A stretch of 64,000 bases of DNA, from NCBI RefSeq assembly GCF_001070715.1, contig NZ_JVRR01000107.1, forward strand, positions 17,228 through 81,227, read 5' to 3'. A program made the position numbers and the translations under genes. Source of the DNA: Streptococcus pseudopneumoniae (lineage in GTDB: Bacteria; Bacillota; Bacilli; Lactobacillales; Streptococcaceae). The notes beneath the pieces are model-generated. The model did no database searches. It saw only the letters and a list, made by a program, of their open reading frames with translations, and had not been told where the DNA came from. The stretch's first letter is position 1. Each line of letters opens with the position of its first letter. Positions 19,221-28,065 of the stretch are shown piece by piece.

Positions 19221-19797
19221 TGATCATAAATTATTTAGCCAAAGTATCAAGATGATTTTAGAGTTATCGGAAAACATTAAAAAGGTCCAGTTAGTGGATA
19301 ATTTTTCGACTATTTCGGAGATTGCTTTTAATGACTACGACATTATTTTGATTGACATCAACCTGACGAGTCTGTATCAAGATGATGGGCTGACCTTGGC
19401 ACAAGAGATTATCGACAATGGTTGTTCTAGTAAGGTTGTGATTTTGACAGGTTACAGTAAAAAAATGTATGAACACCGAGCTAAAGTTATGGGGGCTTAT
19501 GGCTTTCTGGACAAAAGTATGGACCCAGATGAGTTGGTGAAAAAACTGGAAAAGATTTATCTAGGTGGTAAGGTCTTTTCAGATGAAGTGATGGTAGAGG
19601 TGTTAACACCACGAGAAATCGAGATACTAGAACTGGTTAGAAATGGCTTGACCATTGATGATGTCTGTGACAAGGTCTATGTGAGTAAACGTACAGTTTC
19701 CAATCACTTGGCCAATATCTTTTCAAAATTAGGAGTGGCTAACAGGCAGGAGGCGATTCACATCGCTGAGCAGTTGGGTTATTTTCCACCAGATTAA
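19201..19797 (+). CDS. LuxR/NarL-family response regulator, SalR type
   Basis: 198 residues from the ATG at 19201 (MKILLIDDHKLF), chosen over an upstream ATG at 19183 because of GGAGTTG and the family N-terminus. The receiver has acidic DD, phospho-acceptor Asp52 in LIDINL, Thr in LTGYS and Lys in FLDKS. The C-terminal GerE helix-turn-helix begins LTPREIEILELV and includes VSKRTVSNHLANI. It is the best candidate to bind the TTGCACnnnnTACTCAT boxes at 14007 and 14729. Confidence 0.9.
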   Translation: MKILLIDDHKLFSQSIKMILELSENIKKVQLVDNFSTISEIAFNDYDIILIDINLTSLYQDDGLTLAQEIIDNGCSSKVVILTGYSKKMYEHRAKVMGAYGFLDKSMDPDELVKKLEKIYLGGKVFSDEVMVEVLTPREIEILELVRNGLTIDDVCDKVYVSKRTVSNHLANIFSKLGVANRQEAIHIAEQLGYFPPD

Positions 19798-19826
19798 AAA
19801 GTTGCAGAAGATGCAGCTTTTTTAAT
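19796..19826 (+). terminator. Terminator ending the kinase/regulator operon
   Basis: AAAAAGTTGCA pairs with TGCAGCTTTTTT around GAAGA. The stem overlaps the regulator's stop codon. Confidence 0.85.
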
Positions 19827-19876
19827 TTCTGTGATACTTCTTGTGTGAGTCTCTTCTTGAAAAAAACACAAAATTT

Positions 19877-19885
19877 TGCTAGAAT
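19877..19885 (+). promoter_or_regulatory. yqgQ extended -10 promoter, predicted leaderless
   Basis: TGCTAGAAT ends seven bases before the ATG at 19893, leaving no room for a leader with a ribosome-binding site. Confidence 0.6.
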
Positions 19886-19892
19886 GAGTCTT

Positions 19893-20114
19893 ATGAAAAC
19901 ATTCTATGATGTGCAGCAATTCCTCAAACGATTTGGTATTATTGTTTATATGGGAAAACGCTTATATGATATTGAACTGATGAAGTTGGAGCTCTCTCGA
20001 ATTTACGATGCAGGGTTGATGGACAAATTAGACTATCTAGAAGCAGAAGCGGTTCTTCGCAGAGAGCACAAGGTAGAATTGGATTATATTGAGAAAAATG
20101 GAGAAAAGAACTGA
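19893..20114 (+). CDS. yqgQ: YqgQ-like DUF910 protein
   Basis: 73 residues from MKTFYDVQQFLKRFG, matching the compact three-helix YqgQ/DUF910 family with conserved FGIIVYMGKRLYDIELM. Function is unknown; in Bacillus the gene sits next to the glucokinase gene. Longer in-frame starts at 19845 and 19884 are rejected because the -10 box TAGAAT covers or follows them. Its TGA overlaps the ATG of the rhodanese gene. Confidence 0.85.
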   Translation: MKTFYDVQQFLKRFGIIVYMGKRLYDIELMKLELSRIYDAGLMDKLDYLEAEAVLRREHKVELDYIEKNGEKN

Positions 20115-20497
20115 TGGTTACTTGGATTTTGTGGGCACTTATACTGGCAATGTTGGCGTGGATGGGCTTTAACTACCTTCGTATTCGCCGTGCGGCTAAA
20201 ATTGTGGATAATGAGGAATTTGAAGCCTTGATTCGTACGGGTCAATTGATTGATTTGCGCGACCCAGCAGAATTCCACAGAAAACATATCCTTGGGGCCC
20301 GCAATATTCCTTCAAGTCAGTTGAAGACTAGTCTTGCAGCCCTTCGTAAAGATAAACCGGTCCTTCTTTACGAAAACCAACGTGCGCAACGTGTGACAAA
20401 TGCAGCCCTTTACTTGAAAAAACAAGGTTTTTCTGAGATTTATATCCTTTCTTATGGATTGGATTCTTGGAAAGGGAAAGTCAAAGTTGAGAAATAA
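20114..20497 (+). CDS. Membrane-anchored rhodanese-like protein lacking the catalytic Cys
   Basis: 127 residues. An N-terminal transmembrane helix (about 3-22) is followed by a single rhodanese domain with IDLRDPAEF and HILGARNIP. At the active-site loop, where the family has YCxxGxR, the sequence reads LLYENQRAQR, so Glu stands in place of the sulfur-accepting Cys. Sulfurtransferase activity is therefore unlikely; a binding or scaffold role is an inference. It is translationally coupled to yqgQ through TGATG. Confidence 0.85.
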   Translation: MVTWILWALILAMLAWMGFNYLRIRRAAKIVDNEEFEALIRTGQLIDLRDPAEFHRKHILGARNIPSSQLKTSLAALRKDKPVLLYENQRAQRVTNAALYLKKQGFSEIYILSYGLDSWKGKVKVEK

Positions 20498-20498
20498 G

Positions 20499-20532
20499 AA
20501 AATGAGCTTGGATGTTTCCGAGCTCATTTTTT
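20499..20532. terminator. Bidirectional terminator between rhodanese gene and rsuA
   Basis: AAAATGAGCT pairs with AGCTCATTTT around a 12-nt loop; T and A tracts on either side. Confidence 0.9.
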
Positions 20533-21256
20533 AACCACTTTTTCTGAGAAATTCATGAATGCTTGTCAACTCTTCTGAGTTTAGGAGACGGTAGTCTCCC
20601 TCTTGAAGATTCTCATCCAAACTCCAAGACCCAAAATGAGTACGTTTGAGAGAGGTGACTTTGACACCAACCGAGAGGAACATTTTCTTAACCTGATGAA
20701 ATTTTCCTTCTGAAATGGTGATAGAGGCTTGACTGAGGGAAGGACTTGCAGATAGAATCTCTAATCTTGCAGGTTTACAGATAGTGCCATCTAAAAAGTC
20801 AATTCCCTTTTGAAAGGCTTGGATATGGTCAGGCGTCAGAAGTCCATTAACCTCAACTTGGTAGGTCTTATCGACATGATACTGAGGATGAAGGAGTTGA
20901 AAACCCAAGGGGCCGTTGTCGGTCAGAAGGAGTAGACCAGTAGTATCTCGGTCCAGTCGGCCGACGGCATAGAGTTTATCAGACTGGATGTCAGGCGGAA
21001 GGAGATCCATTACGGTTAGGAGTTCCTTGTCTTTGTTGGCTGTAACGACACCAGCAGGCTTATGAAGCATCAGATAGGTGTGCTCATAGCCTTGAATGAT
21101 TCGGTCCTGAAAAAGGAGTTCCTGTAGTCCCGTATCGATATTTTGAGCTAGGGAGCGGGCTGGGCAACCATCGACGAGAATCTCCCCTTTTAGTAAGGCT
21201 TGTTTCATGGCCTTTCGGCTGATTTTTTCTTGGGCTAATAAATTATCTAAACGCAT
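20531..21256 (-). CDS. rsuA: 16S rRNA pseudouridine synthase (RsuA family)
   Basis: 241 residues: N-terminal S4 domain (MRLDNLLAQEKISRKAM), then the catalytic domain with GRLDRDTTGLLLLTDNG, whose Asp is the nucleophile, and the KTYQVEV segment. It makes pseudouridine in 16S rRNA. No clear Shine-Dalgarno sequence precedes the ATG. A possible extended -10 TGATAAGAT on the minus strand ends nine bases before it, which would leave a leader of only two or three bases. Confidence 0.92.
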   Translation of the reverse strand: MRLDNLLAQEKISRKAMKQALLKGEILVDGCPARSLAQNIDTGLQELLFQDRIIQGYEHTYLMLHKPAGVVTANKDKELLTVMDLLPPDIQSDKLYAVGRLDRDTTGLLLLTDNGPLGFQLLHPQYHVDKTYQVEVNGLLTPDHIQAFQKGIDFLDGTICKPARLEILSASPSLSQASITISEGKFHQVKKMFLSVGVKVTSLKRTHFGSWSLDENLQEGDYRLLNSEELTSIHEFLRKSG

Positions 21257-21366
21257 ACTGTGCCTATCTTATCATAAGTCGCTTGCTTTGAAAAGGCTTG
21301 ACGTGAAAAGAAAAGCATAGTGAAAACATTTACACTTGCTTGAGTTATGTTATTTACTTGAAATTA

Positions 21367-21375
21367 TGGTATAAT
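21367..21375 (+). promoter_or_regulatory. typA extended -10 promoter
   Basis: TGGTATAAT, about 42 nt before the chosen ATG. A cre-like TGAAAACATTTACA lies at 21321-21334 and misses the central G. Confidence 0.65.
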
Positions 21376-21417
21376 CGTTCAGTTAGAAAATAAATTTTGA
21401 ATATTATAGAGGAAATC

Positions 21418-23259
21418 ATGACAAAATTAAGAGAAGATATCCGTAACATTGCGATTATCGCCCACGTTGACCACGGTAAAACAACCCTCGTTGACGAATT
21501 ATTGAAACAATCAGAAACGCTTGATGCACGTACTGAATTGGCAGAGCGTGCTATGGACTCAAACGATATCGAAAAAGAGCGTGGAATCACCATTCTTGCT
21601 AAAAATACAGCCGTTGCCTACAACGGAACTCGTATCAACATCATGGACACACCAGGACACGCGGACTTCGGTGGAGAAGTTGAGCGTATCATGAAAATGG
21701 TTGACGGTGTTGTCTTGGTCGTAGATGCCTACGAAGGAACCATGCCACAAACTCGTTTCGTATTGAAAAAAGCTTTGGAACAAGACCTTGTCCCAATCGT
21801 GGTTGTTAACAAAATCGACAAACCATCAGCTCGCCCAGCAGAAGTAGTGGATGAAGTCTTGGAACTTTTCATCGAGCTTGGTGCAGATGACGATCAGCTT
21901 GACTTCCCAGTGGTCTATGCTTCAGCTATCAACGGAACTTCTTCATTGTCAGATGATCCAGCTGACCAAGAAGCGACTATGGCACCAATCTTTGACACAA
22001 TTATCGACCATATCCCAGCTCCAGTAGATAACTCAGATGAGCCTTTGCAGTTCCAAGTGTCACTTTTGGACTACAATGACTTCGTTGGACGTATCGGTAT
22101 CGGTCGTGTCTTCCGTGGTACTGTTAAAGTTGGTGACCAAGTTACCCTTTCTAAACTTGATGGCACAACTAAAAACTTCCGTGTTACAAAACTCTTTGGT
22201 TTCTTTGGTTTGGAACGTCGTGAAATCCAAGAAGCAAAAGCAGGTGACTTGATTGCCGTTTCAGGTATGGAAGATATCTTTGTCGGTGAAACCATCACTC
22301 CGACAGACGCAGTTGAAGCTCTTCCAATCCTACACATCGATGAGCCAACTCTTCAAATGACTTTCTTGGTTAACAACTCACCATTTGCTGGTAAAGAAGG
22401 TAAATGGGTGACTTCTCGTAAGGTGGAAGAACGCTTGCAGGCCGAATTGCAAACAGACGTTTCCCTTCGTGTTGACCCAACTGATTCACCAGATAAATGG
22501 ACTGTTTCAGGACGTGGAGAATTGCACTTGTCAATCCTTATCGAAACAATGCGTCGTGAGGGATATGAACTTCAAGTATCTCGTCCAGAAGTTATCGTAA
22601 AAGAAATCGACGGTGTTAAATGTGAACCATTTGAACGTGTTCAAATCGACACTCCAGAAGAATACCAAGGATCTGTTATCCAAAGCCTTTCTGAACGTAA
22701 AGGTGAAATGTTGGATATGATTTCAACTGGTAATGGTCAAACTCGTTTGGTCTTCCTTGTTCCAGCGCGTGGGTTGATCGGTTACTCAACTGAGTTCTTG
22801 TCAATGACTCGTGGTTACGGTATCATGAACCATACCTTCGACCAATACTTGCCATTGATTCCAGGTGAAATTGGTGGACGTCACCGTGGTGCCCTTGTTT
22901 CTATCGATGCTGGTAAGGCTACAACTTACTCAATCATGTCTATCGAAGAACGTGGAACAATCTTTGTTAACCCAGGTACTGAGGTTTATGAAGGAATGAT
23001 CATCGGTGAAAACTCTCGTGAAAATGACTTGACAGTTAACATCACTAAGGCGAAACAAATGACCAACGTTCGTTCAGCTACCAAGGACCAAACAGCTGTT
23101 ATCAAGACACCTCGTATCTTGACACTTGAAGAGTCTCTTGAGTTCTTGAACGACGATGAGTACATGGAAGTAACGCCTGAGTCTATCCGTTTGCGTAAAC
23201 AAATCCTTAACAAGGCAGAGCGTGAGAAAGCTAACAAGAAGAAAAAATCAGCTGAATAA
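21418..23259 (+). CDS. typA: Translational GTPase TypA/BipA
   Basis: 613 residues from [13 protein letters not shown]. The G domain carries [18 protein letters not shown] and NKIDK; the beta-barrel, EF-G-like III and V and the BipA C-terminal domain follow. It is a ribosome-associated GTPase involved in subunit assembly and stress growth. The start at 21418 was preferred to the ATG at 21397 because AGAGGAAA precedes it and it fits the family N-terminus. Confidence 0.96.
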   Translation: MTKLREDIRNIAIIAHVDHGKTTLVDELLKQSETLDARTELAERAMDSNDIEKERGITILAKNTAVAYNGTRINIMDTPGHADFGGEVERIMKMVDGVVLVVDAYEGTMPQTRFVLKKALEQDLVPIVVVNKIDKPSARPAEVVDEVLELFIELGADDDQLDFPVVYASAINGTSSLSDDPADQEATMAPIFDTIIDHIPAPVDNSDEPLQFQVSLLDYNDFVGRIGIGRVFRGTVKVGDQVTLSKLDGTTKNFRVTKLFGFFGLERREIQEAKAGDLIAVSGMEDIFVGETITPTDAVEALPILHIDEPTLQMTFLVNNSPFAGKEGKWVTSRKVEERLQAELQTDVSLRVDPTDSPDKWTVSGRGELHLSILIETMRREGYELQVSRPEVIVKEIDGVKCEPFERVQIDTPEEYQGSVIQSLSERKGEMLDMISTGNGQTRLVFLVPARGLIGYSTEFLSMTRGYGIMNHTFDQYLPLIPGEIGGRHRGALVSIDAGKATTYSIMSIEERGTIFVNPGTEVYEGMIIGENSRENDLTVNITKAKQMTNVRSATKDQTAVIKTPRILTLEESLEFLNDDEYMEVTPESIRLRKQILNKAEREKANKKKKSAE

Positions 23260-23278
23260 GAGCTAGAAAGAGAGAAAG

Positions 23279-23533
23279 ATGGTCTATTTAGTCCTAGGGA
23301 TTTTACTGCTCCTACTCTATGTATTTGCGACACCAGAAAGCATTAAAGGGACAGTCAATATCGTCGCTATGGTATGTATTTTAGTGGCACTCTTAATTTT
23401 GTTGGCTCTATCTTTTCTGAAAATTTTTCAATTACCAACAGAAATATTCCTAGCAATAGCCATGTTAATCCTAGCTTACTTTAGTGTGAGAGACATCACA
23501 CTCATGCCAGTCAAAAAAAGTAAAAGAAGATAA
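23279..23533 (+). CDS. DUF3165 small membrane protein
   Basis: 84 residues with three hydrophobic helices (about 2-18, 26-47, 52-72) and a basic C-terminus ending KKSKRR. AGAGAGAAAG precedes the ATG, 19 nt after typA, so it is probably read from the typA promoter. The family is streptococcal with no known function. A terminator overlaps its stop codon. Confidence 0.85.
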   Translation: MVYLVLGILLLLLYVFATPESIKGTVNIVAMVCILVALLILLALSFLKIFQLPTEIFLAIAMLILAYFSVRDITLMPVKKSKRR

Positions 23534-23559
23534 AAAAGAGAGTTTCGGCTCTCTTTTTT
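23532..23559 (+). terminator. Terminator after DUF3165 gene
   Basis: AAAAAAGAGAG, loop TTTCGG, CTCTCTTTTTT. Confidence 0.95.
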
Positions 23560-23613
23560 GCTTATTAGAATGCCTAATCTGAGCGTTTTCATTTAGAATT
23601 ATTTCCATAAAAA

Positions 23614-23622
23614 TGGTAAAAT
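23614..23622 (+). promoter_or_regulatory. murD extended -10 promoter
   Basis: TGGTAAAAT; the leader of about 20 nt holds GGAG before the ATG at 23650. Confidence 0.55.
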
Positions 23623-23649
23623 AGTAGGAGTAGAAATGGAGTTTGAGAC

Positions 23650-25002
23650 ATGAAAGTAATAGATCAATTTAAAAATAAGAAAGTCCTTGTTTTAGGTTTG
23701 GCCAAGTCTGGTGAATCGGCAGCTCGTTTGTTGGACAAGCTAGGTGCCATTGTGACAGTAAATGATGGGAAGCCTTTCGAGGACAATCCAGCTGCGCAAA
23801 GTTTGCTGGAAGAAGGGATCAAGGTCATCACAGGCGGTCATCCTTTGGAACTCTTGGATGAAGAGTTTGCCCTTATGGTGAAAAATCCAGGTATTCCCTA
23901 CATCAATCCCATGATTGAAAAGGCTTTGGCCAAGGGAATTCCAGTCTTGACTGAGGTGGAATTGGCTTACTTGATTTCAGAAGCGCCCATTATCGGTATC
24001 ACAGGTTCAAATGGTAAAACAACCACAACGACTATGATTGGAGACGTTTTGACTGCTGCTGGGCAACATGGTCTTTTATCAGGAAATATCGGCTATCCTG
24101 CCAGTCAGGTTGCACAAACTGCGTCAGACAAGGACACGCTTGTCATGGAACTTTCTTCTTTCCAACTCATGGGCGTCCAAGAATTCCATCCTGAGATTGC
24201 GGTTATTACCAACCTCATGCCAACTCATATCGACTACCATGGTTCTTTTGAGGAATATGTAGCAGCCAAGTGGAATATCCAGAACAAGATGACAGCAGCT
24301 GATTTCCTTGTCTTGAACTTTAACCAAGACTTGGCAAAAGAATTGGCAAGAAAAACACAAGCTACCCTTGTACCATTCTCAACACAGGAAAAGGTTGATG
24401 GAGCTTATCTGGAAGATGGTCAGCTCTACTTCCGTGGGGAAGTGGTCATGGCAGCGAATGAAATCGGAGTTCCAGGTAGCCACAATGTGGAAAATGCCCT
24501 TGCGACTATTGCTGTAGCCAAGCTTCGTGGTGTAGACAATCAAACTATTAAAGAAACTCTTTCAGCCTTTGGTGGTGTCAAACACCGTCTCCAATTTGTG
24601 GATGAAATCAAGGGTGTTAAGTTCTATAATGATAGTAAGTCAACCAATATCTTGGCTACTCAAAAAGCCTTGTCAGGATTTGACAACAGCAAGGTCATCT
24701 TGATTGCAGGTGGTTTAGACCGTGGTAATGAGTTTGACGAACTGGTTCCAGATATTACTGGACTCAAGAAGATGGTCATCCTGGGTCAGTCTGCAGAACG
24801 TGTCAAACGGGCAGCAGACAAGGCTGGTGTAGCTTATATGGATGCGACTGATATTGCAGATGCGACTCGCAAGGCTTATGAGCTTGCGACTCAAGGAGAC
24901 GTGGTTCTTCTTAGTCCTGCCAATGCCAGCTGGGATATGTATGCTAACTTTGAAGTACGTGGCGACCTCTTTATCGACACAGTAGCGGAGTTAAAGGAAT
25001 AA
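23650..25002 (+). CDS. murD: UDP-N-acetylmuramoyl-L-alanine:D-glutamate ligase
   Basis: 450 residues: N-terminal Rossmann-like domain ([10 protein letters not shown]), central ATP-binding [21 protein letters not shown] and a C-terminal ligase domain. It adds D-Glu to UDP-MurNAc-L-Ala in the cytoplasm. First gene of murD-murG-divIB; murG starts 2 nt after its stop. Confidence 0.97.
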   Translation: MKVIDQFKNKKVLVLGLAKSGESAARLLDKLGAIVTVNDGKPFEDNPAAQSLLEEGIKVITGGHPLELLDEEFALMVKNPGIPYINPMIEKALAKGIPVLTEVELAYLISEAPIIGITGSNGKTTTTTMIGDVLTAAGQHGLLSGNIGYPASQVAQTASDKDTLVMELSSFQLMGVQEFHPEIAVITNLMPTHIDYHGSFEEYVAAKWNIQNKMTAADFLVLNFNQDLAKELARKTQATLVPFSTQEKVDGAYLEDGQLYFRGEVVMAANEIGVPGSHNVENALATIAVAKLRGVDNQTIKETLSAFGGVKHRLQFVDEIKGVKFYNDSKSTNILATQKALSGFDNSKVILIAGGLDRGNEFDELVPDITGLKKMVILGQSAERVKRAADKAGVAYMDATDIADATRKAYELATQGDVVLLSPANASWDMYANFEVRGDLFIDTVAELKE

Positions 25003-25003
25003 T

Positions 25004-26062
25004 ATGAAAAAAATTGTCTTTACAGGTGGGGGGACGGTTGGACACGTGACCCTCAACCTTTTGTTGGTGCCCAAGTTCATCGAAGATGGCTGGGAAGTCC
25101 ACTATATAGGAGATAAACGTGGTATCGAAAACCAAGAAATCCTTAAGTCAGGCTTGGATGTCACCTTCCATTCCATTGCGACTGGAAAATTGCGTCGTTA
25201 TTTCTCTTGGCAAAATATGCTGGACGTCTTCAAAGTTGGCTGGGGAATCGTCCAATCGCTCTTTATCATGTTACGACTTCGTCCACAGGCTCTTTTTTCA
25301 AAGGGAGGCTTTGTCTCTGTGCCACCTGTTATCGCAGCACGTGTTTCAGGAGTGCCAGTCTTTATTCACGAGTCTGACCTGTCTATGGGCTTGGCCAATA
25401 AAATCGCCTATAAATTTGCGACGAAGATGTATTCAACCTTTGAACAAGCTTCAAGTTTGTCTAAGGTCGAGCATGTGGGAGCGGTGACCAAGGTTTCGGA
25501 CAAAAACACTCCAGAACCAGATGAATTGGTGGATATTCAAACCCACTTTAATCCCCAATTGCCAACTATATTGTTTGTCGGTGGTTCTGCAGGTGCTCGT
25601 GTCTTTAACCAATTGGTGACAGACCATAAGAAAGAGCTGACAGAACGCTACAATATTATCAATCTAACTGGAGATTCTAGCCTGAACGAGTTGAGCCAAA
25701 ATCTTTTTCGTGTTGACTATGTGACCAGTCTCTATCAACCCTTGATGGAATTGGCTGATATTGTTGTGACACGAGGTGGTGCCAATACGATTTTTGAGCT
25801 CTTGGCCATGGCAAAATTACATGTCATTGTGCCGCTTGGGCGTGAAGCTAGTCGTGGTGACCAGATTGAAAATGCGGCTTACTTTGTAAAAAAAGGCTAT
25901 GCAGAAGAGCTTCAAGAAAGCGATTTGACCTTGGATAGTTTGGAAGAGAAGATTTCTCACTTACTAAGTCACAAGGAAGACTATCAGGCTAATATGAAGG
26001 CTTCTAAGGAATTGAAATCTCTAGCAGATTTTTATCAACTATTGAAAAACGATTTATCATAA
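25004..26062 (+). CDS. murG: Lipid II synthase MurG (UDP-GlcNAc transferase)
   Basis: 352 residues of the GT28 family: [10 protein letters not shown] near the N-terminus, FVGGSAGA, and [13 protein letters not shown] with the conserved Glu in the UDP-GlcNAc site. It converts lipid I to lipid II on the inner face of the membrane. One base separates it from murD and nine from divIB. Confidence 0.97.
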   Translation: MKKIVFTGGGTVGHVTLNLLLVPKFIEDGWEVHYIGDKRGIENQEILKSGLDVTFHSIATGKLRRYFSWQNMLDVFKVGWGIVQSLFIMLRLRPQALFSKGGFVSVPPVIAARVSGVPVFIHESDLSMGLANKIAYKFATKMYSTFEQASSLSKVEHVGAVTKVSDKNTPEPDELVDIQTHFNPQLPTILFVGGSAGARVFNQLVTDHKKELTERYNIINLTGDSSLNELSQNLFRVDYVTSLYQPLMELADIVVTRGGANTIFELLAMAKLHVIVPLGREASRGDQIENAAYFVKKGYAEELQESDLTLDSLEEKISHLLSHKEDYQANMKASKELKSLADFYQLLKNDLS

Positions 26063-26071
26063 GGAAAGTAA

Positions 26072-27310
26072 ATGTCAAAAGATAAGAAAAATGAGGGCAA
26101 AGAAATCCTCGAAGAATTTAAAGAGTTATCAGAATGGCAGAAACGAAACCAAGAATATCTAAAAAAGAAGGCTGAAGAAGAGGCGGCCCTAGCTGAAGAG
26201 AAGGAAAAGGAAAGACAAGCTCGAATGGGAGAAGAATCTGAGAAGTCAGAGGACCAGGAGAGTGAAACAGACCAGGAAGATGAAGAATCAGCTAAGGAAG
26301 AGTCTGAAGAAAAAGTAGAATCCTCAGAGGCTGACAAAGAGGAAGAAGAGATAGAAGAGTCAGGGGCTAAAGAGGGCGAGGAACAGGATAAAAAGCTTGC
26401 TAAAAAGGCTACCAAAGAAAAACCAGCCAAAGCAAAGATTCCTGGCCTCCATATCTTACGAGCCTTAACGATTTTATTTCCAAGTCTGCTTTTATTGGTT
26501 GTCTCTGCTTATTTGCTCAGTCCTTATGCGACCATGAAGGATATTCGTGTTGAGGGAACAGTGCAAACTACAGCTGATGATATTCGACAGGCTTCAGGCA
26601 TTCAGGATTCGGATTATACGATTAACCTTCTGCTAGACAAGGCAAAATATGAAGAGCAGATCAAGTCTAACTATTGGGTTGAATCAGCTCAGCTTGTTTA
26701 TCAATTTCCAACCAAGTTCACTATCAAGGTCAAGGAATACGATATTGTTGCCTACTATGTTTCTGGTGAAAATCATTATCCGATTCTTTCCAGTGGTCAG
26801 CTTGAGACTAGTTCTGTGAGCTTGGTCAGTTTGCCAGAAACTTATATATCAGTTCTCTTTAATGACAGCGAACAAATCAAAGCCTTTACGTCAGAACTTG
26901 CTCAAATTAGTCCAGAACTCAAGGCGGCTATCCAAAAGGTGGAATTAGCCCCAAGCAAGGTCACATCAGATTTAATTCGATTGACCATGAATGATTCGGA
27001 CGAAGTTTTGGTTCCCCTTTCTGAAATGAGTAAGAAACTGCCTTATTACAGCAAGATTAAGCCACAATTGTCAGAACCAAGTGTGGTCGATATGGAAGCT
27101 GGAATCTACAGCTACACTGTAGCGGATAAATTAATTATGGAAGCAGAAGAAAAAGCCAAAAAAGAGGCTGAAGAAGCCGAGAAAAAACAGGAAGAAGAAC
27201 GTAAACGTTTAGAAGAAGAACAGAAAAACAAGAGGAACAGAGCAATCAAAACCAAACGACCCAGCGCTCATCGCGTCGTTAGGTTTACCTTTTCTCTTAT
27301 AGTTCTTTAG
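26072..27310 (+). CDS. divIB: Cell division protein DivIB/FtsQ, C-terminal tail frameshifted
   Basis: 412 residues as sequenced. A long acidic, Glu/Ser-rich cytoplasmic region (about 1-125), one transmembrane helix (about 128-150), a POTRA domain (MKDIRVEGTVQTTADDIRQ) and beta domain, then a Glu/Lys-rich tail. DivIB works with DivIC/FtsL in the septal complex. In the tail, the run of five A at 27224-27228 appears one base short. The other frame gives EEQSNQNQTTQRSSRR and stops at 27282, like the usual pneumococcal end. Here the last 28 residues are replaced by an unrelated segment ending in FTFSLIVL. The folded domains are unaffected. Confidence 0.92.
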   Translation: MSKDKKNEGKEILEEFKELSEWQKRNQEYLKKKAEEEAALAEEKEKERQARMGEESEKSEDQESETDQEDEESAKEESEEKVESSEADKEEEEIEESGAKEGEEQDKKLAKKATKEKPAKAKIPGLHILRALTILFPSLLLLVVSAYLLSPYATMKDIRVEGTVQTTADDIRQASGIQDSDYTINLLLDKAKYEEQIKSNYWVESAQLVYQFPTKFTIKVKEYDIVAYYVSGENHYPILSSGQLETSSVSLVSLPETYISVLFNDSEQIKAFTSELAQISPELKAAIQKVELAPSKVTSDLIRLTMNDSDEVLVPLSEMSKKLPYYSKIKPQLSEPSVVDMEAGIYSYTVADKLIMEAEEKAKKEAEEAEKKQEEERKRLEEEQKNKRNRAIKTKRPSAHRVVRFTFSLIVL

Positions 27311-27330
27311 TGACAGAAGATGATTTCCAG

Positions 27331-27359
27331 TTGACGCAAGCTTAAAAAAACGTTATAAT
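27331..27359 (+). promoter_or_regulatory. Promoter of the T-box transcript
   Basis: TTGACG (27331-27336), a 17-nt spacer and TATAAT (27354-27359); transcription should begin near 27366. Confidence 0.85.
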
Positions 27360-27365
27360 AAGAAA

Positions 27366-27548
27366 GTTGAGAATTGATTTTCAATTATCTTAGTCCAGAG
27401 AAATGGCGGTGCTGCGAGCCATCTAAGCTAGGAAGTCATGCTACTCAATTTAACAATTGCATAAGAACAAGAGAATGACAAGTTCATTGAATGAAGGTGG
27501 TACCGCGGTTTTTCGCCCTTCGTGATATGAGCTTGTCTTTTGATTTTT
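27366..27548 (+). promoter_or_regulatory. T-box riboswitch, alanine specifier
   Basis: The leader has a Stem I apical loop GGTGCTGCGA closed by ATGGC/GCCAT, a likely specifier codon GCT at 27440-27442, and the conserved T-box GGTGGTACCGCG (about 27496-27507), whose TGGT would pair with the ACCA end of uncharged tRNA-Ala. The competing terminator pairs GACAAGTTCAT (27477-27487) with ATGAGCTTGTC (27527-27537), followed by T-rich sequence. Uncharged tRNA-Ala should allow read-through into the LURP-family gene and alaS. Confidence 0.9.
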
Positions 27549-27558
27549 GGAGGTGTTG

Positions 27559-28044
27559 ATGAAAACATTTCTTGTCAAGCAAAAGTTTCGTCTTGGAGGC
27601 GAACGCTTCGCTATCAAGGATGACAGGGGAGAAATCGTCTATCAGGTGGAGGGATCATTTTTTAAGATTCCCAAAACTTTTACCATCTATGATGCGGCTG
27701 GTGAACAGGTCAGTCAGATCAGTAAAGAAATCTTGACCTTGCTACCTCGTTTTGAGATTCAGCTTCGGGATGGCTCGAGTTTTGTCATTCGCAAGAAGTT
27801 GACCTTCTGGCGAGATAAGTATGAGTTTGATAATCTGGGGCTTCGTATCGAGGGCAATATCTGGGATTTGAATTTCAAATTGCTGGATGATCGCGATCAT
27901 CTGATTGCGGAAATTAAGAAGGAACTCTTCCATCTGACCTCTACCTATACCGTAACGGTTCTTGAGGACGCTTATGCAGATCTAGTCATTTCCCTCTGTG
28001 TCGCGATTGACTATGTGGAAATGCTGGAAAGCCAATCACATTAA
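27559..28044 (+). CDS. LURP-one-related (tubby-like) family protein
   Basis: 161 residues, almost all beta strand by appearance (KTFLVKQKFRLGGERFAIKD..., then alternating hydrophobic strands), matching the LURP-one-related/YxjI family. The biochemical role is unknown. The start at 27559 has GGAGGT five bases upstream; an in-frame TTG at 27547 overlaps that site. It lies between the T-box leader and alaS, so it is co-regulated by alanine tRNA charging. Confidence 0.85.
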   Translation: MKTFLVKQKFRLGGERFAIKDDRGEIVYQVEGSFFKIPKTFTIYDAAGEQVSQISKEILTLLPRFEIQLRDGSSFVIRKKLTFWRDKYEFDNLGLRIEGNIWDLNFKLLDDRDHLIAEIKKELFHLTSTYTVTVLEDAYADLVISLCVAIDYVEMLESQSH

Positions 28045-28065
28045 ACAAGTAAATAAGGAGACAGT

